Assembly: GCF_030167925.1 (NCBI RefSeq) | Contig: NZ_JASKUT010000002.1 | Coordinates: 682,001 to 746,000, forward strand | DNA length: 64,000 nt | From: Paenibacillus silviterrae | GTDB taxonomy: Bacteria > Bacillota > Bacilli > Paenibacillales > NBRC-103111 | Reading direction: 5' to 3' | In this document: positions 36,033-43,784 of the stretch, piece after piece | How the letters are laid out: every line of letters begins with the position of its first letter | How positions within the stretch are numbered: position 1 is the first letter of the stretch | The notes under the pieces: model-generated | What the model was told of the DNA's origin: nothing | The model's database searches: none | What the model saw: the letters and a program-made list of their open reading frames with translations, nothing else | Translations under genes and position numbers: made by a program

Positions 36033-37049
36033 ATGAACGGAATTGGCGTAAGCGGGATGGGCAGAATTGGAAGATTAATCATAAGAAAATTAATCATGAG
36101 TGAACAAGGAAGTCGTAACTTGCAGCTAAAAGCTATTAACAGCATCTATCCAATAGAAACCATAGCACATCTATTAAAGTACGACTCCGTTCACGGAATA
36201 TGGGATATTCCTATTTTCATAGATAACAACAAGTTGATTCTTGACGGCCATGCAATCGAAGTAGCTTTGGAGCGGGATCCGGAAAATATTCCGTGGACGA
36301 ACCTTGGGGTCAATTTAGTTATTGATGCAACGGGCAAATTTAATTATAGAGCAGGAGCTCAAAAGCATCTTCATGCGGGAGCCTCTCATGTAATTATTAC
36401 TTCACCTGGCGAGGATATGGATTTCACCGTAGTCATGGGTGTAAACGACCATCTCTACGACAGTACCAAGCATAAGATCGTGTCTGCTGCTTCGTGCACC
36501 ACGAACTGCCTGGCCCCCGTCCTAAACATACTAGACCGTGCCTTTCAGGTAAAGTATGGCTGGATGACCACAGTTCACTCATTTACATCGGATCAGATGC
36601 ATTTGGATAATCCTCACATGGATCTTCGAAGAGCCAGAGCCTGCACGCAGTCGATTGTCCCGACTACTACGGGGGTCGGAAAGGCCTTGATTGATGTTCT
36701 TCCTCATCTGGCCAAGAAGATACACGGGTTGTCCATTCGTGTCCCCACGCAGGATGTCTCTCTGATAGATTTGACAGTAAAGGTTTCTAAAAATGTCAGC
36801 AAGGATGAGGTTAAAAAAGCCATTTTGGAATTTGCATCACCTAGTTCCGCTTCCTATATAGGCTATACGGAAGAACCTCTTGTATCTATTGATTTCGTAG
36901 GTAATGAGTTTTCTGCTGTTATTGATGGAATCTCCATGATGGTTGAGGGCGATCAGATAAAGCTGCTTGCTTGGTACGATAACGAATGGGGGTATAGCTG
37001 CAGGGTGGTTGATGTAGCGTTAATGGTGCTTAATACATTGGAGTATTAA
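36033..37049 (+). CDS. Glyceraldehyde-3-phosphate dehydrogenase, GapB-like (likely NADP, gluconeogenic)
   Basis: 338 residues. The nucleotide fold is GVSGMGRIGRLIIRKL, catalytic Cys155 is in SAASCTTNC, and the catalytic His is in MTTVHSFTSDQ. The residue that selects NAD (Asp of the NDL motif after strand 2 in glycolytic GapA) is replaced: AINSIYPIETIAHL has Ser37. The RRARAC segment also follows B. subtilis GapB rather than GapA, as I recall those sequences. Both point to the NADP-dependent, gluconeogenic form. Last gene of the operon; AGAGGAGG site. Confidence 0.88.
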   Translation: MNGIGVSGMGRIGRLIIRKLIMSEQGSRNLQLKAINSIYPIETIAHLLKYDSVHGIWDIPIFIDNNKLILDGHAIEVALERDPENIPWTNLGVNLVIDATGKFNYRAGAQKHLHAGASHVIITSPGEDMDFTVVMGVNDHLYDSTKHKIVSAASCTTNCLAPVLNILDRAFQVKYGWMTTVHSFTSDQMHLDNPHMDLRRARACTQSIVPTTTGVGKALIDVLPHLAKKIHGLSIRVPTQDVSLIDLTVKVSKNVSKDEVKKAILEFASPSSASYIGYTEEPLVSIDFVGNEFSAVIDGISMMVEGDQIKLLAWYDNEWGYSCRVVDVALMVLNTLEY

Positions 37050-37061
37050 ATATTCTAGACT

Positions 37062-37092
37062 ACGACTAGTACATAGCTACTAGTCGTTTCTC
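37062..37092 (+). terminator. Rho-independent terminator after gap
   Basis: CGACTAGT (37063-37070) pairs with ACTAGTCG (37079-37086), then TTTCTCTT. Confidence 0.6.
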
Positions 37093-37165
37093 TTCATAAC
37101 ATAAGATGCGGGAATGGCTAGTCAATAGGAAGTAAACAGGGAGGGGAAAATGAGGTTGAGGGAAT

Positions 37166-37294
37166 TTATTGTATTCCTATTTTTCTACTTGAAAGCTCCT
37201 TTATTATGAGCTGAACAAACTCCTGATCGATTTCTTCTACTTTCAGTACTTTTCGATACAATGAAATTAATTGCTGATCATTGAGCGTTTTCAT
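37166..37294 (-). CDS. sda: Sporulation histidine kinase inhibitor Sda
   Basis: 42 residues (MKTLNDQQLISLYRKVL... ending SSRKIGIQ) matching the Sda helical hairpin: the LxDxxLIxxY start, the hydrophobic DQEFVQLIIKEL helix and the basic end. Sda binds the dimer domain of KinA-type kinases and blocks sporulation when DNA replication is disturbed. Start at the ATG ending 37294 with AAAGGA; a longer reading to 37351 has no site. Sda genes are usually about this length. Confidence 0.87.
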   Translation of the reverse strand: MKTLNDQQLISLYRKVLKVEEIDQEFVQLIIKELSSRKIGIQ

Positions 37295-37401
37295 AAAATT
37301 TCCTTTCAGAAATAAGATAAGGAAATAATACAAAAAACCCCCATGTAACATCTTGTGTTTTCTTTAGGTTGATTGGTGTTATTTTTGGTTTTGACAAAAG
37401 C

Positions 37402-37560
37402 TTATGCAGTTCGACACTTAGTTTCTTCACTTGATTTATTACAGGTGCCGGCATTCATTTTGTCCTGTCCAACATATACGAAACCTGATGTGAAGACCAG
37501 TTCCTGCCAAGAACTTGTTTTTTCATGAATTTTATTACAATTGATGCAGTAATAATGCAT
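37402..37560 (-). CDS. Cys-rich microprotein, 52 aa (unrecognised)
   Basis: The ORF starts at the ATG ending 37560, with GGAGA 8 bp ahead. It encodes MHYYCINCNKIHEK... with Cys at 5, 8, 40 and 49, a CxxC...C...C arrangement suggesting a small zinc-binding fold. It lies upstream of sda on the same strand, 107 bp apart. I do not recognise a family. A cre-like box is 40 bp upstream. Confidence 0.5.
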   Translation of the reverse strand: MHYYCINCNKIHEKTSSWQELVFTSGFVYVGQDKMNAGTCNKSSEETKCRTA

Positions 37561-37599
37561 GATATCGTCTCCGATCCCTTGGACTAGCCCTAGTATAAA

Positions 37600-37613
37600 C
37601 TAAAACGTTTACA
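37600..37613. promoter_or_regulatory. cre-like box
   Basis: CTAAAACGTTTACA matches TGNAANCGNTTNCA at 12 of 14 positions, lying between the microprotein gene and the hydrolase leader. Confidence 0.3.
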
Positions 37614-37690
37614 ATAGACAGACAATTAAGAAAATTTAATATTTTTAGAAAGTATGCCAATGTGTGTGCCATCGCCAAGGGAAAATTGGA

Positions 37691-37719
37691 TTGCATAAAA
37701 TGCCAAAAAGTGGTATTGT
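37691..37719 (+). promoter_or_regulatory. Sigma-A promoter for leader/hydrolase
   Basis: TTGCAT (37691-37696), 17-bp spacer, TATTGT (37714-37719). A start near 37726 would transcribe the terminator hairpin at 37759-37792 before the hydrolase gene. Confidence 0.5.
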
Positions 37720-37758
37720 ATTGATCAATAACCCTATTTACAGAATAGGACAATGGAG

Positions 37759-37792
37759 GAGCCTGCCAACAGCGGGCTTCTTTTTTCTTTTT
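37759..37792 (+). terminator. Leader terminator before alpha/beta hydrolase
   Basis: GAGCCTGC pairs with GCGGGCTT around CAACA, followed by a long T-run (CTTTTTTCTTTTTT). It lies 30 bp before the next start codon, so it is either an attenuator or the end of a ~65-nt RNA. Confidence 0.8.
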
Positions 37793-37822
37793 TATATTTA
37801 CCAAATGAAGCGAAGGGACATT

Positions 37823-38701
37823 ATGGCAAATACCATGTATAGAAGTCAACAAGGAAAAGAAGCTATATTAGGCCAATACGAGGACTACTTGCAGCGCTTG
37901 AATATTGATATTTCACGCACCTATGTGGACACAAGTTTTGGGAAAACTCACATACTGGAGATAGGGCCTCGGGATGCCAAACCGATTATCGTTCTGCAAG
38001 GCGGGAATTGCATTAATCCGATGACTTTATCGTGGTTCAAACCCTTATTTTCGTCTTACCGGTTAATTGCGCCCGATACGATGGGGCATCCGGGATTTAG
38101 TGACGAAACCAGAATGTCCGCCAAGGATGGCAGCTTTGCTCAGTGGATCGCCGATCTGCAAAACCACTATGGCATCAGGAGCTGCGCGTTCATAGGTGCT
38201 TCCTACGGGGGAGGGATCATTCTGAATTTAGCTGCACATCTCCCTGAACGTATAACATGTGCGGTTTTGGTGGCGCCGGCAGGCATCTGCATGGGTTCGA
38301 AATGGACGATGATTAAACGCGTGCTCATACCTTTGCTTGTCTATAAAGCGACCTCTTCGGCAGCTGCCCTGCAGCGCATAGCGGACGAACTTTCATTTGG
38401 GCATATGGATGAAATCGACAAACAAATTATCGGAGACATTTTCACGCATGTCCGGTTGGAGCAAGATATGCCGGAAAGCGTGAGCGAAGCGGCATTGAAG
38501 GACTATACGGCACCTACCCTGCTGTTGACCGGCAGTCGGGATATTTTCTTCCCGGGAGAAGAAGTGGTTCAAAGGGCAAGGCGAATCATCCCGAATCTTG
38601 CAGACACCAAGATTTATTGTGAATCCGGGCATTTCCCATCACCTGAAGCAAAAGAAATGATGAATGCCGATATCCGGGGATTTTTGAACGAGAAATATTG
38701 A
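37823..38701 (+). CDS. Alpha/beta hydrolase
   Basis: 292 residues. The oxyanion-region strand is PIIVLQGGNC, the nucleophile elbow GASYGGG holds the Ser, the acid strand TLLLTGSRDIFFP holds the Asp, and the catalytic His is in ESGHFPSPEA. ATG at 37823 with AAGGGA ahead; an ATG at 37805 lacks a site. Substrate unknown. Preceded by a terminator-bearing leader. Confidence 0.88.
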   Translation: MANTMYRSQQGKEAILGQYEDYLQRLNIDISRTYVDTSFGKTHILEIGPRDAKPIIVLQGGNCINPMTLSWFKPLFSSYRLIAPDTMGHPGFSDETRMSAKDGSFAQWIADLQNHYGIRSCAFIGASYGGGIILNLAAHLPERITCAVLVAPAGICMGSKWTMIKRVLIPLLVYKATSSAAALQRIADELSFGHMDEIDKQIIGDIFTHVRLEQDMPESVSEAALKDYTAPTLLLTGSRDIFFPGEEVVQRARRIIPNLADTKIYCESGHFPSPEAKEMMNADIRGFLNEKY

Positions 38702-38795
38702 TTCTCTGCGTAGTTTGTGAGGTGTGCTCCGAAGGTGATAACTATAATTTCATGTGAATACAGTATAGAAGGCCGGCAGCAGCGTATCTGAAAAT

Positions 38796-39674
38796 ATGCA
38801 AATTAACCAATTTATTTTTCTCTTTTTCCTAGCCCATTTGACCATTATGCTTACAAAAGCATTCCAATCTGATGATGAAGAGGGAGGAGAGTTACATCAA
38901 TTGAGGCATGTACTTCAATTACTGCATTTTGGTTATCATCAGGCGATGAGCTGCATTTTTCCGGTGTCAATCTTTGCAACTTTAGCTCTCTCCAGCGTAA
39001 TAAAGGTACCATTGATTCATCGTTATGATGCCATTCTACTTATATTGCTTGTAGTGCAATACCTCATGTACCGCAGCGGGTTAGAGACGAGGGATGAAAT
39101 CAAGGTCATTTGTTTATTTCACTTGATTGGATTGGCGCTTGAGCTATATAAGGTAAAGATGGGATCATGGTCATACCCTGAGCTTGGGTACACAAAATGG
39201 CTCGGTGTTCCGCTTTATAGCGGATTTATGTATGCCAGTGTAGCAAGCTTTATGTGCCAGGTGTGGCGGAGGCTGAGGATGGACATGACGGGCTGGCCTG
39301 GGCTAACGCCTGCAGCGCTGCTAGGCGGTGCGATCTATTTTAACTTTTTTACCCATCACTTCATTCCTGATTTTCGTTGGTGGCTCACGGTGCTTGTATT
39401 TATTGTATTTTGGAAAACATGGATCATCTATCGGGTCCGGATGACAACCTATCGGATGCCTTTAACGCTCGCTTTTATCATTGTAGGTTTTTTCATCTGG
39501 CTGGCTGAAAATATTGCCACATTTTTCGGCGCTTGGAAATACCCGGACCAGCACCAAACCTGGCAGCTGGTTAGCTTCAGTAAGATCAGCTCATGGTTCC
39601 TTCTGGTTATCATTAGCGTCATTATCGTTGCACAGCTTAAATATGTTAAATCTAGGTCGAACAACGATACATGA
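38796..39674 (+). CDS. yoaT: DUF817 family membrane protein (YoaT homologue)
   Basis: 292 residues, about 8 membrane segments, with the conserved YPELGYTKWLGVPLYSGFMYASVASF segment and FFTHHFIPDFRWW, hallmarks of DUF817. Function unknown. The ribosome site ahead of the ATG is weak. Followed by yoaS- and yozG-like genes, as in B. subtilis, which supports the assignment. Confidence 0.83.
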   Translation: MQINQFIFLFFLAHLTIMLTKAFQSDDEEGGELHQLRHVLQLLHFGYHQAMSCIFPVSIFATLALSSVIKVPLIHRYDAILLILLVVQYLMYRSGLETRDEIKVICLFHLIGLALELYKVKMGSWSYPELGYTKWLGVPLYSGFMYASVASFMCQVWRRLRMDMTGWPGLTPAALLGGAIYFNFFTHHFIPDFRWWLTVLVFIVFWKTWIIYRVRMTTYRMPLTLAFIIVGFFIWLAENIATFFGAWKYPDQHQTWQLVSFSKISSWFLLVIISVIIVAQLKYVKSRSNNDT

Positions 39675-39687
39675 TCCACCTGACTAT

Positions 39688-39719
39688 GGCATTTCTTTAT
39701 AACGAGGAATGCTTTTTTT
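39688..39719 (+). terminator. Rho-independent terminator
   Basis: GCATT...AATGC with a partial inner stem, then T7, just after the DUF817 gene. Confidence 0.6.
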
Positions 39720-39837
39720 GTTTTAATAATTGATTGAAACAATAATAAAATAAAACAAAACAGTAATAATATATTGCAAAACGATAAATCGTCTGATAAA
39801 GTAAGATTAAAAATTACTGATAAGTGAGGGGCTTTTT

Positions 39838-40320
39838 ATGAAACAAGGAACAACACTCTTTTTAAAGGCAGCGGTTATTCTTATTGGTATCCCGGTTCTT
39901 GCTATGTGCATATTTTTGGTGCCCGAGATTGGGAGCTTTGCAGCAGAATTGTATCCGGATATTGCTTATATGAACGAACTCGTTTACATTGATTTGTATG
40001 CAATGACGATCCCTTTTTACTTTGCCCTGTACCAAGCCTTTCAACTGTTAAATTATATTGATAAGAACAAAGCCTTCTCTGAATTATCAGTTCGAGCTTT
40101 AAAGAATATTAAGTTTTGTGCAATCACAATAAGCAGCTTGTTTGTGTTAGGCATGCCGCTATTTTATCTGATGGCGGAGAAAGACGATGCCCCGGGTATC
40201 ATCGTCATCGGGTTGGTCATGATTTTCGCCTCCATGGTGATTGCCGTTTTTGCTGCTGTTCTCCAAATGCTTTTAAAAGAGGCTATTGATATTAAATCTG
40301 AAAATGATTTGACGGTCTGA
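39838..40320 (+). CDS. yoaS: DUF2975 family membrane protein (YoaS homologue)
   Basis: 160 residues with four membrane segments (AAVILIGIPVLAMCIFLV, TIPFYFALYQAFQLL, ITISSLFVLGMPLFYLM, IVIGLVMIFASMVIAVFAAVLQ) and the family's NKAFSELSVRALKNIK loop. It is followed 10 bp later by a YozG-type regulator, the usual pairing of DUF2975 genes. A possible promoter is TTGCAA (39774) with 17-bp spacer and TAAAGT. Confidence 0.87.
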   Translation: MKQGTTLFLKAAVILIGIPVLAMCIFLVPEIGSFAAELYPDIAYMNELVYIDLYAMTIPFYFALYQAFQLLNYIDKNKAFSELSVRALKNIKFCAITISSLFVLGMPLFYLMAEKDDAPGIIVIGLVMIFASMVIAVFAAVLQMLLKEAIDIKSENDLTV

Positions 40321-40330
40321 GGTGACAAAC

Positions 40331-40558
40331 ATGGCGATTATCATCAATATCGATGTAATGTTGGCGAAAAGAAAAATGAGCGTTACCGAGCTTTCGGAGC
40401 GGGTCGGGATCACAATGGCTAATCTCTCCATATTGAAAAATGGAAAGGCAAAAGCGATTCGATTATCAACTTTGGAAGCAATTTGTAAGGCTTTAGAATG
40501 CCAGCCCGGAGATGTTTTGGAATACAAAAGTGACGAAGACACCACCATTATCGGTTAA
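40331..40558 (+). CDS. yozG: Helix-turn-helix regulator, YozG/HTH_26 type
   Basis: 75 residues: an Xre-like HTH (VMLAKRKMSVTELSERVGITMANLSILKNGKAKAIRLSTLEAICKALECQPGDVLEY). ATG at 40331 with GAGGTG; the GTG at 40322 is too early. Likely regulates the DUF2975 gene it follows. Confidence 0.88.
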   Translation: MAIIINIDVMLAKRKMSVTELSERVGITMANLSILKNGKAKAIRLSTLEAICKALECQPGDVLEYKSDEDTTIIG

Positions 40559-40587
40559 GTGGAACTCTCTGGGATACAAAGGATATT

Positions 40588-40630
40588 AAAAAGGGCAGTA
40601 CCGCCATTTCGGAGGTACCACCCTTTTTTC
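40588..40630. terminator. Bidirectional Rho-independent terminator
   Basis: AAAGGG-CA-GTACC-G-CC / GG-A-GGTAC-CA-CCCTTTTTT, between convergent yozG and the beta-helix gene. Confidence 0.9.
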
Positions 40631-40636
40631 GTTACC

Positions 40637-43396
40637 TTATGGAGGACTGCCTGCAGGATTTCCAATTTTATACATGCTCGGTCTATTGAGGCTAGGAACT
40701 TTATGCAGATCTACGACTAGCGCGTAATAATAATTGTATGGATTTTTGACTACTTGATTTTCAAATACCCACTTTGGATCCCCGACATGTACCTGATCGG
40801 CTAAGCTCGTAATTAGGAAATTCGTCGTATTCTCAACGTGAAACAGGTAGCCCTTCTTAGCTTCCTCAATCGGTGACGAAGGTGCGAACTTCGTCTTTTG
40901 ACCGTCATATGGTGCAGAGCCGCTTCCGCTATGTCCGAAAATTCGGATATGGTTGGAGTCTTTAATATGCATGTAAGTTGTGTTCTCTTCCGTCTTGCTT
41001 CCATAGAAGGTCACGTAATGGGAATTTAAAACTTCAACCTGTACATCGCTCTTAAGATATTCAAAGTTCGTCGCATACAGAGACAGCCCGTTGCTGGCAT
41101 CCTTATCCCTGATAGCAAGCAATCTCATCGTGCTCTCATCCAATGTGCTTAAGGCTGGATTGGTTGCGTTTGCTTTTTCACCGAATAGCTGGGCGTAGAC
41201 ATTGTAAATTTTGCCGCCACCGCTGCCCGTAATCAGCATCAAAGGATGAATAAACTTTCCTGGAACCATCTGGAACTTTTCAAGATTTGCTTTCGTTCCA
41301 CCAAGAAAACCATGAGTACGGATAGGTTCTATTTGCACAGCCCTCATTTTGGAGCTGCCGCCAGCCTGCCACTTGAGGGAGTACAGCGGATGAGGAAGCG
41401 GGTCTGTATTTGTTTTATCTGCACGTGTATTCGCTATCTCTCTCGGTGGCGTGATGGAGATGTCGCTAATGACCGTATTGGCATTCGCATCGTTTGCCGT
41501 TCGCACCAATGGCGCAACCGCTTGAACGGCGGTCCAAGCCGGGATATCTTCGGGCCTCGTGTAAATCGTAGTGAAGGCTGGGCTAACACCGAAAATCTTT
41601 GTATTGGGTTTCAGCTGCAGCGTACCTTTGATCCGGTAATATCCCTTCGGCAAAAATACGTAATCGCTTGCGTTGATTGCAGCCTGAATGGCCGCGGTAT
41701 CGTCGGCGTTTCCATTCCCTTTGGCGCCGCCGGCGTAGATAGGATTTTTTACACTGTAATCGGCGATATTTGCCATTTGGAAGCTTGGGAAATCTGCAGC
41801 CGTCCAGCCATGTTTCGACTGCAAAGTAGAGAGAGGCGCTGCATTATCTGAAGCTCCTACATGGGTATATCCTTGATCCGTTTTACTTATATAAACTTTA
41901 CTGTTCCAGTCTAAGCTATTCCATGTGTCAGTCTTGCCTGTCGCATACTCCGTGATATGGAACCAGCCGCCGGTATTTGCATTTAGAGGAATTCCGTTTG
42001 TGCCTTCATTATTCGTCAAAACTCTTGCTGCATTTTTGACATAAAAATTATTCAAGTAAATGGCTTCCGTATATTTTGGTTGCGCAGGAGGAACAGACGG
42101 GTCGCTTGGGGTGCCAATCGCCGAATCGATCAAATTACCGTTGGTAGCCGTAGTTACTATCGCAGGTCCATTGTAGGCTGACGGATATTCAATGGACGTA
42201 TCGATTAAGTTTAAAGACCCGAAGAAGGGCTGCGGCTTAGTCGTTCGGATAATGGCTGGCTTTCCGCTTGGGGCCATAATTTTCATGCCTGCTACGACTG
42301 TTGTACCCCCGGCTCCTGCAAGCCATGGCACCTCGGTCTGGCCCTGCAGCGTAATATTTTGCATAGAAGGTACCGTGATCGTCTTTGATCTGCTGTCGAT
42401 ACCGAATTTTCCACCGGTTACGGTTACGTTGGTCCAGCTTCCGCCATTCCCGGAGCCGCCCACAATGCCTACCAGACTATTGGTCGCATCGACTGTAACA
42501 TCCTGCAAAACCCCGCCTTGCGCGGAGCTCATGACGATACCGATCGCTCCGTCGTTGGGGTTCGTCTCCGATCCCGGGTTGGAGTTCGTATCGACAGTAA
42601 TGCTGTCAATCATAATATTGCCTTCCCGGTCGGCGGCATGCTCTTTTCCCCACTCGACCGTAATCTTATCCGGGTTATTATTTTTGTCTCGAGGCCCGAT
42701 TTCAGGCTGGTAGTAATGCAGAACCGCTTTCGGGTTAGTAGGATCTCCGAATCCCGAAGCTTGAGCCTTCAGCTTGATTGTGGTTGTTCCTGTCTTGGAG
42801 CCGATCAATACGGTAGGCATTTCATTTTTTTGCGCAATGACTGTCATCGGGTTCCCCGTCCGCATGGAAATGCCGGATGAAAGGTGAATCGTATCGGACA
42901 CGATATACGTCCCTGCAGGAAGATAAACGGCCATTTGATAGTACTTGCCGTATTCAATCGCTTTTTGAATGGCTGCCGTATCGTCCGTTGTATCATTAAC
43001 CGTCGCGTTAAAGGGGGCAGCGGTCACATCCAATATACCCCAATCACGCAGAGTCGCATTCCCTACATCCGAGGGGACAGTCAAATCCACGCCGTCTCCC
43101 ACTGGTTCCGTGTATTGCTTCCACGTGTTGGTGCCTGTGACGGCCGGCCCCCAAACGACGGGAATCATTTTCGGATACGGTGCGGCAATCGTTGTGTCTA
43201 CACCTATCTGACTGATATAGTTGCTCTGGGTTAAAGTACCTTCAGGATCGCCAGGTTCGACGTCAACCGTAAACGCATCATCAACTGTCTTAGGCAGCTG
43301 AATTGCTGCGCTGACAGCGGAAACGTTCATGGTGACCGCCATGACTGCCGCAAGGGTTGTAGCCGCCATTCTTTTCGATATCCTTTTTAATGACAT
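40637..43396 (-). CDS. Secreted double beta-helix protein, pectate-lyase-3 / GH55-like
   Basis: 919 residues. Signal peptide (MAATTLAAVMAVTMNVSAVSA), then two right-handed beta-helix halves, each opening with the Pectate_lyase_3 motif: DDTAAIQKAIEYGKYYQMAVYLPAGTY (~residues 145-170) and DDTAAIQAAINASDYVFLPKGYY (~residues 565-590). Two tandem helices of this size are the architecture of GH55 exo-beta-1,3-glucanases; the call of activity is inference. The ATG ending 43396 has GAGGAG 12 bp ahead. No anchor is seen, so it is released. Confidence 0.82.
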   Translation of the reverse strand: MSLKRISKRMAATTLAAVMAVTMNVSAVSAAIQLPKTVDDAFTVDVEPGDPEGTLTQSNYISQIGVDTTIAAPYPKMIPVVWGPAVTGTNTWKQYTEPVGDGVDLTVPSDVGNATLRDWGILDVTAAPFNATVNDTTDDTAAIQKAIEYGKYYQMAVYLPAGTYIVSDTIHLSSGISMRTGNPMTVIAQKNEMPTVLIGSKTGTTTIKLKAQASGFGDPTNPKAVLHYYQPEIGPRDKNNNPDKITVEWGKEHAADREGNIMIDSITVDTNSNPGSETNPNDGAIGIVMSSAQGGVLQDVTVDATNSLVGIVGGSGNGGSWTNVTVTGGKFGIDSRSKTITVPSMQNITLQGQTEVPWLAGAGGTTVVAGMKIMAPSGKPAIIRTTKPQPFFGSLNLIDTSIEYPSAYNGPAIVTTATNGNLIDSAIGTPSDPSVPPAQPKYTEAIYLNNFYVKNAARVLTNNEGTNGIPLNANTGGWFHITEYATGKTDTWNSLDWNSKVYISKTDQGYTHVGASDNAAPLSTLQSKHGWTAADFPSFQMANIADYSVKNPIYAGGAKGNGNADDTAAIQAAINASDYVFLPKGYYRIKGTLQLKPNTKIFGVSPAFTTIYTRPEDIPAWTAVQAVAPLVRTANDANANTVISDISITPPREIANTRADKTNTDPLPHPLYSLKWQAGGSSKMRAVQIEPIRTHGFLGGTKANLEKFQMVPGKFIHPLMLITGSGGGKIYNVYAQLFGEKANATNPALSTLDESTMRLLAIRDKDASNGLSLYATNFEYLKSDVQVEVLNSHYVTFYGSKTEENTTYMHIKDSNHIRIFGHSGSGSAPYDGQKTKFAPSSPIEEAKKGYLFHVENTTNFLITSLADQVHVGDPKWVFENQVVKNPYNYYYALVVDLHKVPSLNRPSMYKIGNPAGSPP

Positions 43397-43557
43397 CCTC
43401 TAATTTCACTCCTCTTTTCATTCGCTTGGGTTCTCGAATTGCCCGCAAAATTAATGTTCAGGCATGGTCTCGCCAAAAGCGAAAAAGTTGATAGCAGCGT
43501 TTTCTCTAGAACCTCCTTTCATACAGAACAACCAATATATTACAATTCAAATTATAG

Positions 43558-43586
43558 ACTATACGAAACGCTTTCAATATGCACAA
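43558..43586 (-). promoter_or_regulatory. Promoter of beta-helix gene with cre-like palindrome in spacer
   Basis: Minus strand TTGTGC (43581-43586), 17 bp, TATAGT (43558-43563). GAAACGCTTTC (43565-43575) fills the spacer and resembles a cre core. A second possible -10 (TATAAT) lies at 43551-43556. Confidence 0.4.
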
Positions 43587-43665
43587 AATCGCAGTGTATT
43601 GACTTATTTCTCATGAAATTGATAGAGTCGATTTGTGCTAATGAGTTCACCAGTAGAAATTTAAA

Positions 43666-43700
43666 CGGCCTCAGTCCCATGAAATACAGGACCAAGGCCG
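43666..43700 (-). terminator. Terminator of ArsR-type gene
   Basis: CGGCCT-CA-GTCC...GGAC-CA-AGGCCG; read on the minus strand the stem ends in TTTAAATTT. Confidence 0.6.
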
Positions 43701-43784
43701 CTTAACCGATTCTTATTTTGCTGTTTACTTGACGGGGTACAATTCAACTGAACTGCAGCCTCGTTAAGCTGTATCTATTCGATT

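Larger units (their letters stand above)
43397..43784. other. 388-bp intergenic region: promoter, cre-like box, terminator
   Basis: No gene seen. It holds the beta-helix gene's promoter and leader (a strong AAAGGAGG at 43512-43520 is followed by no start codon) and the ArsR-gene terminator at 43666-43700. Confidence 0.6.

Noticed and set aside
41246..41851. 201-residue plus-strand frame inside the beta-helix gene
   Set aside because: Antisense of the second beta-helix; no start signal.
43439..43705. 88-residue plus-strand frame in the intergenic region
   Set aside because: No ribosome site; overlaps the minus-strand promoter and terminator; composition not protein-like.
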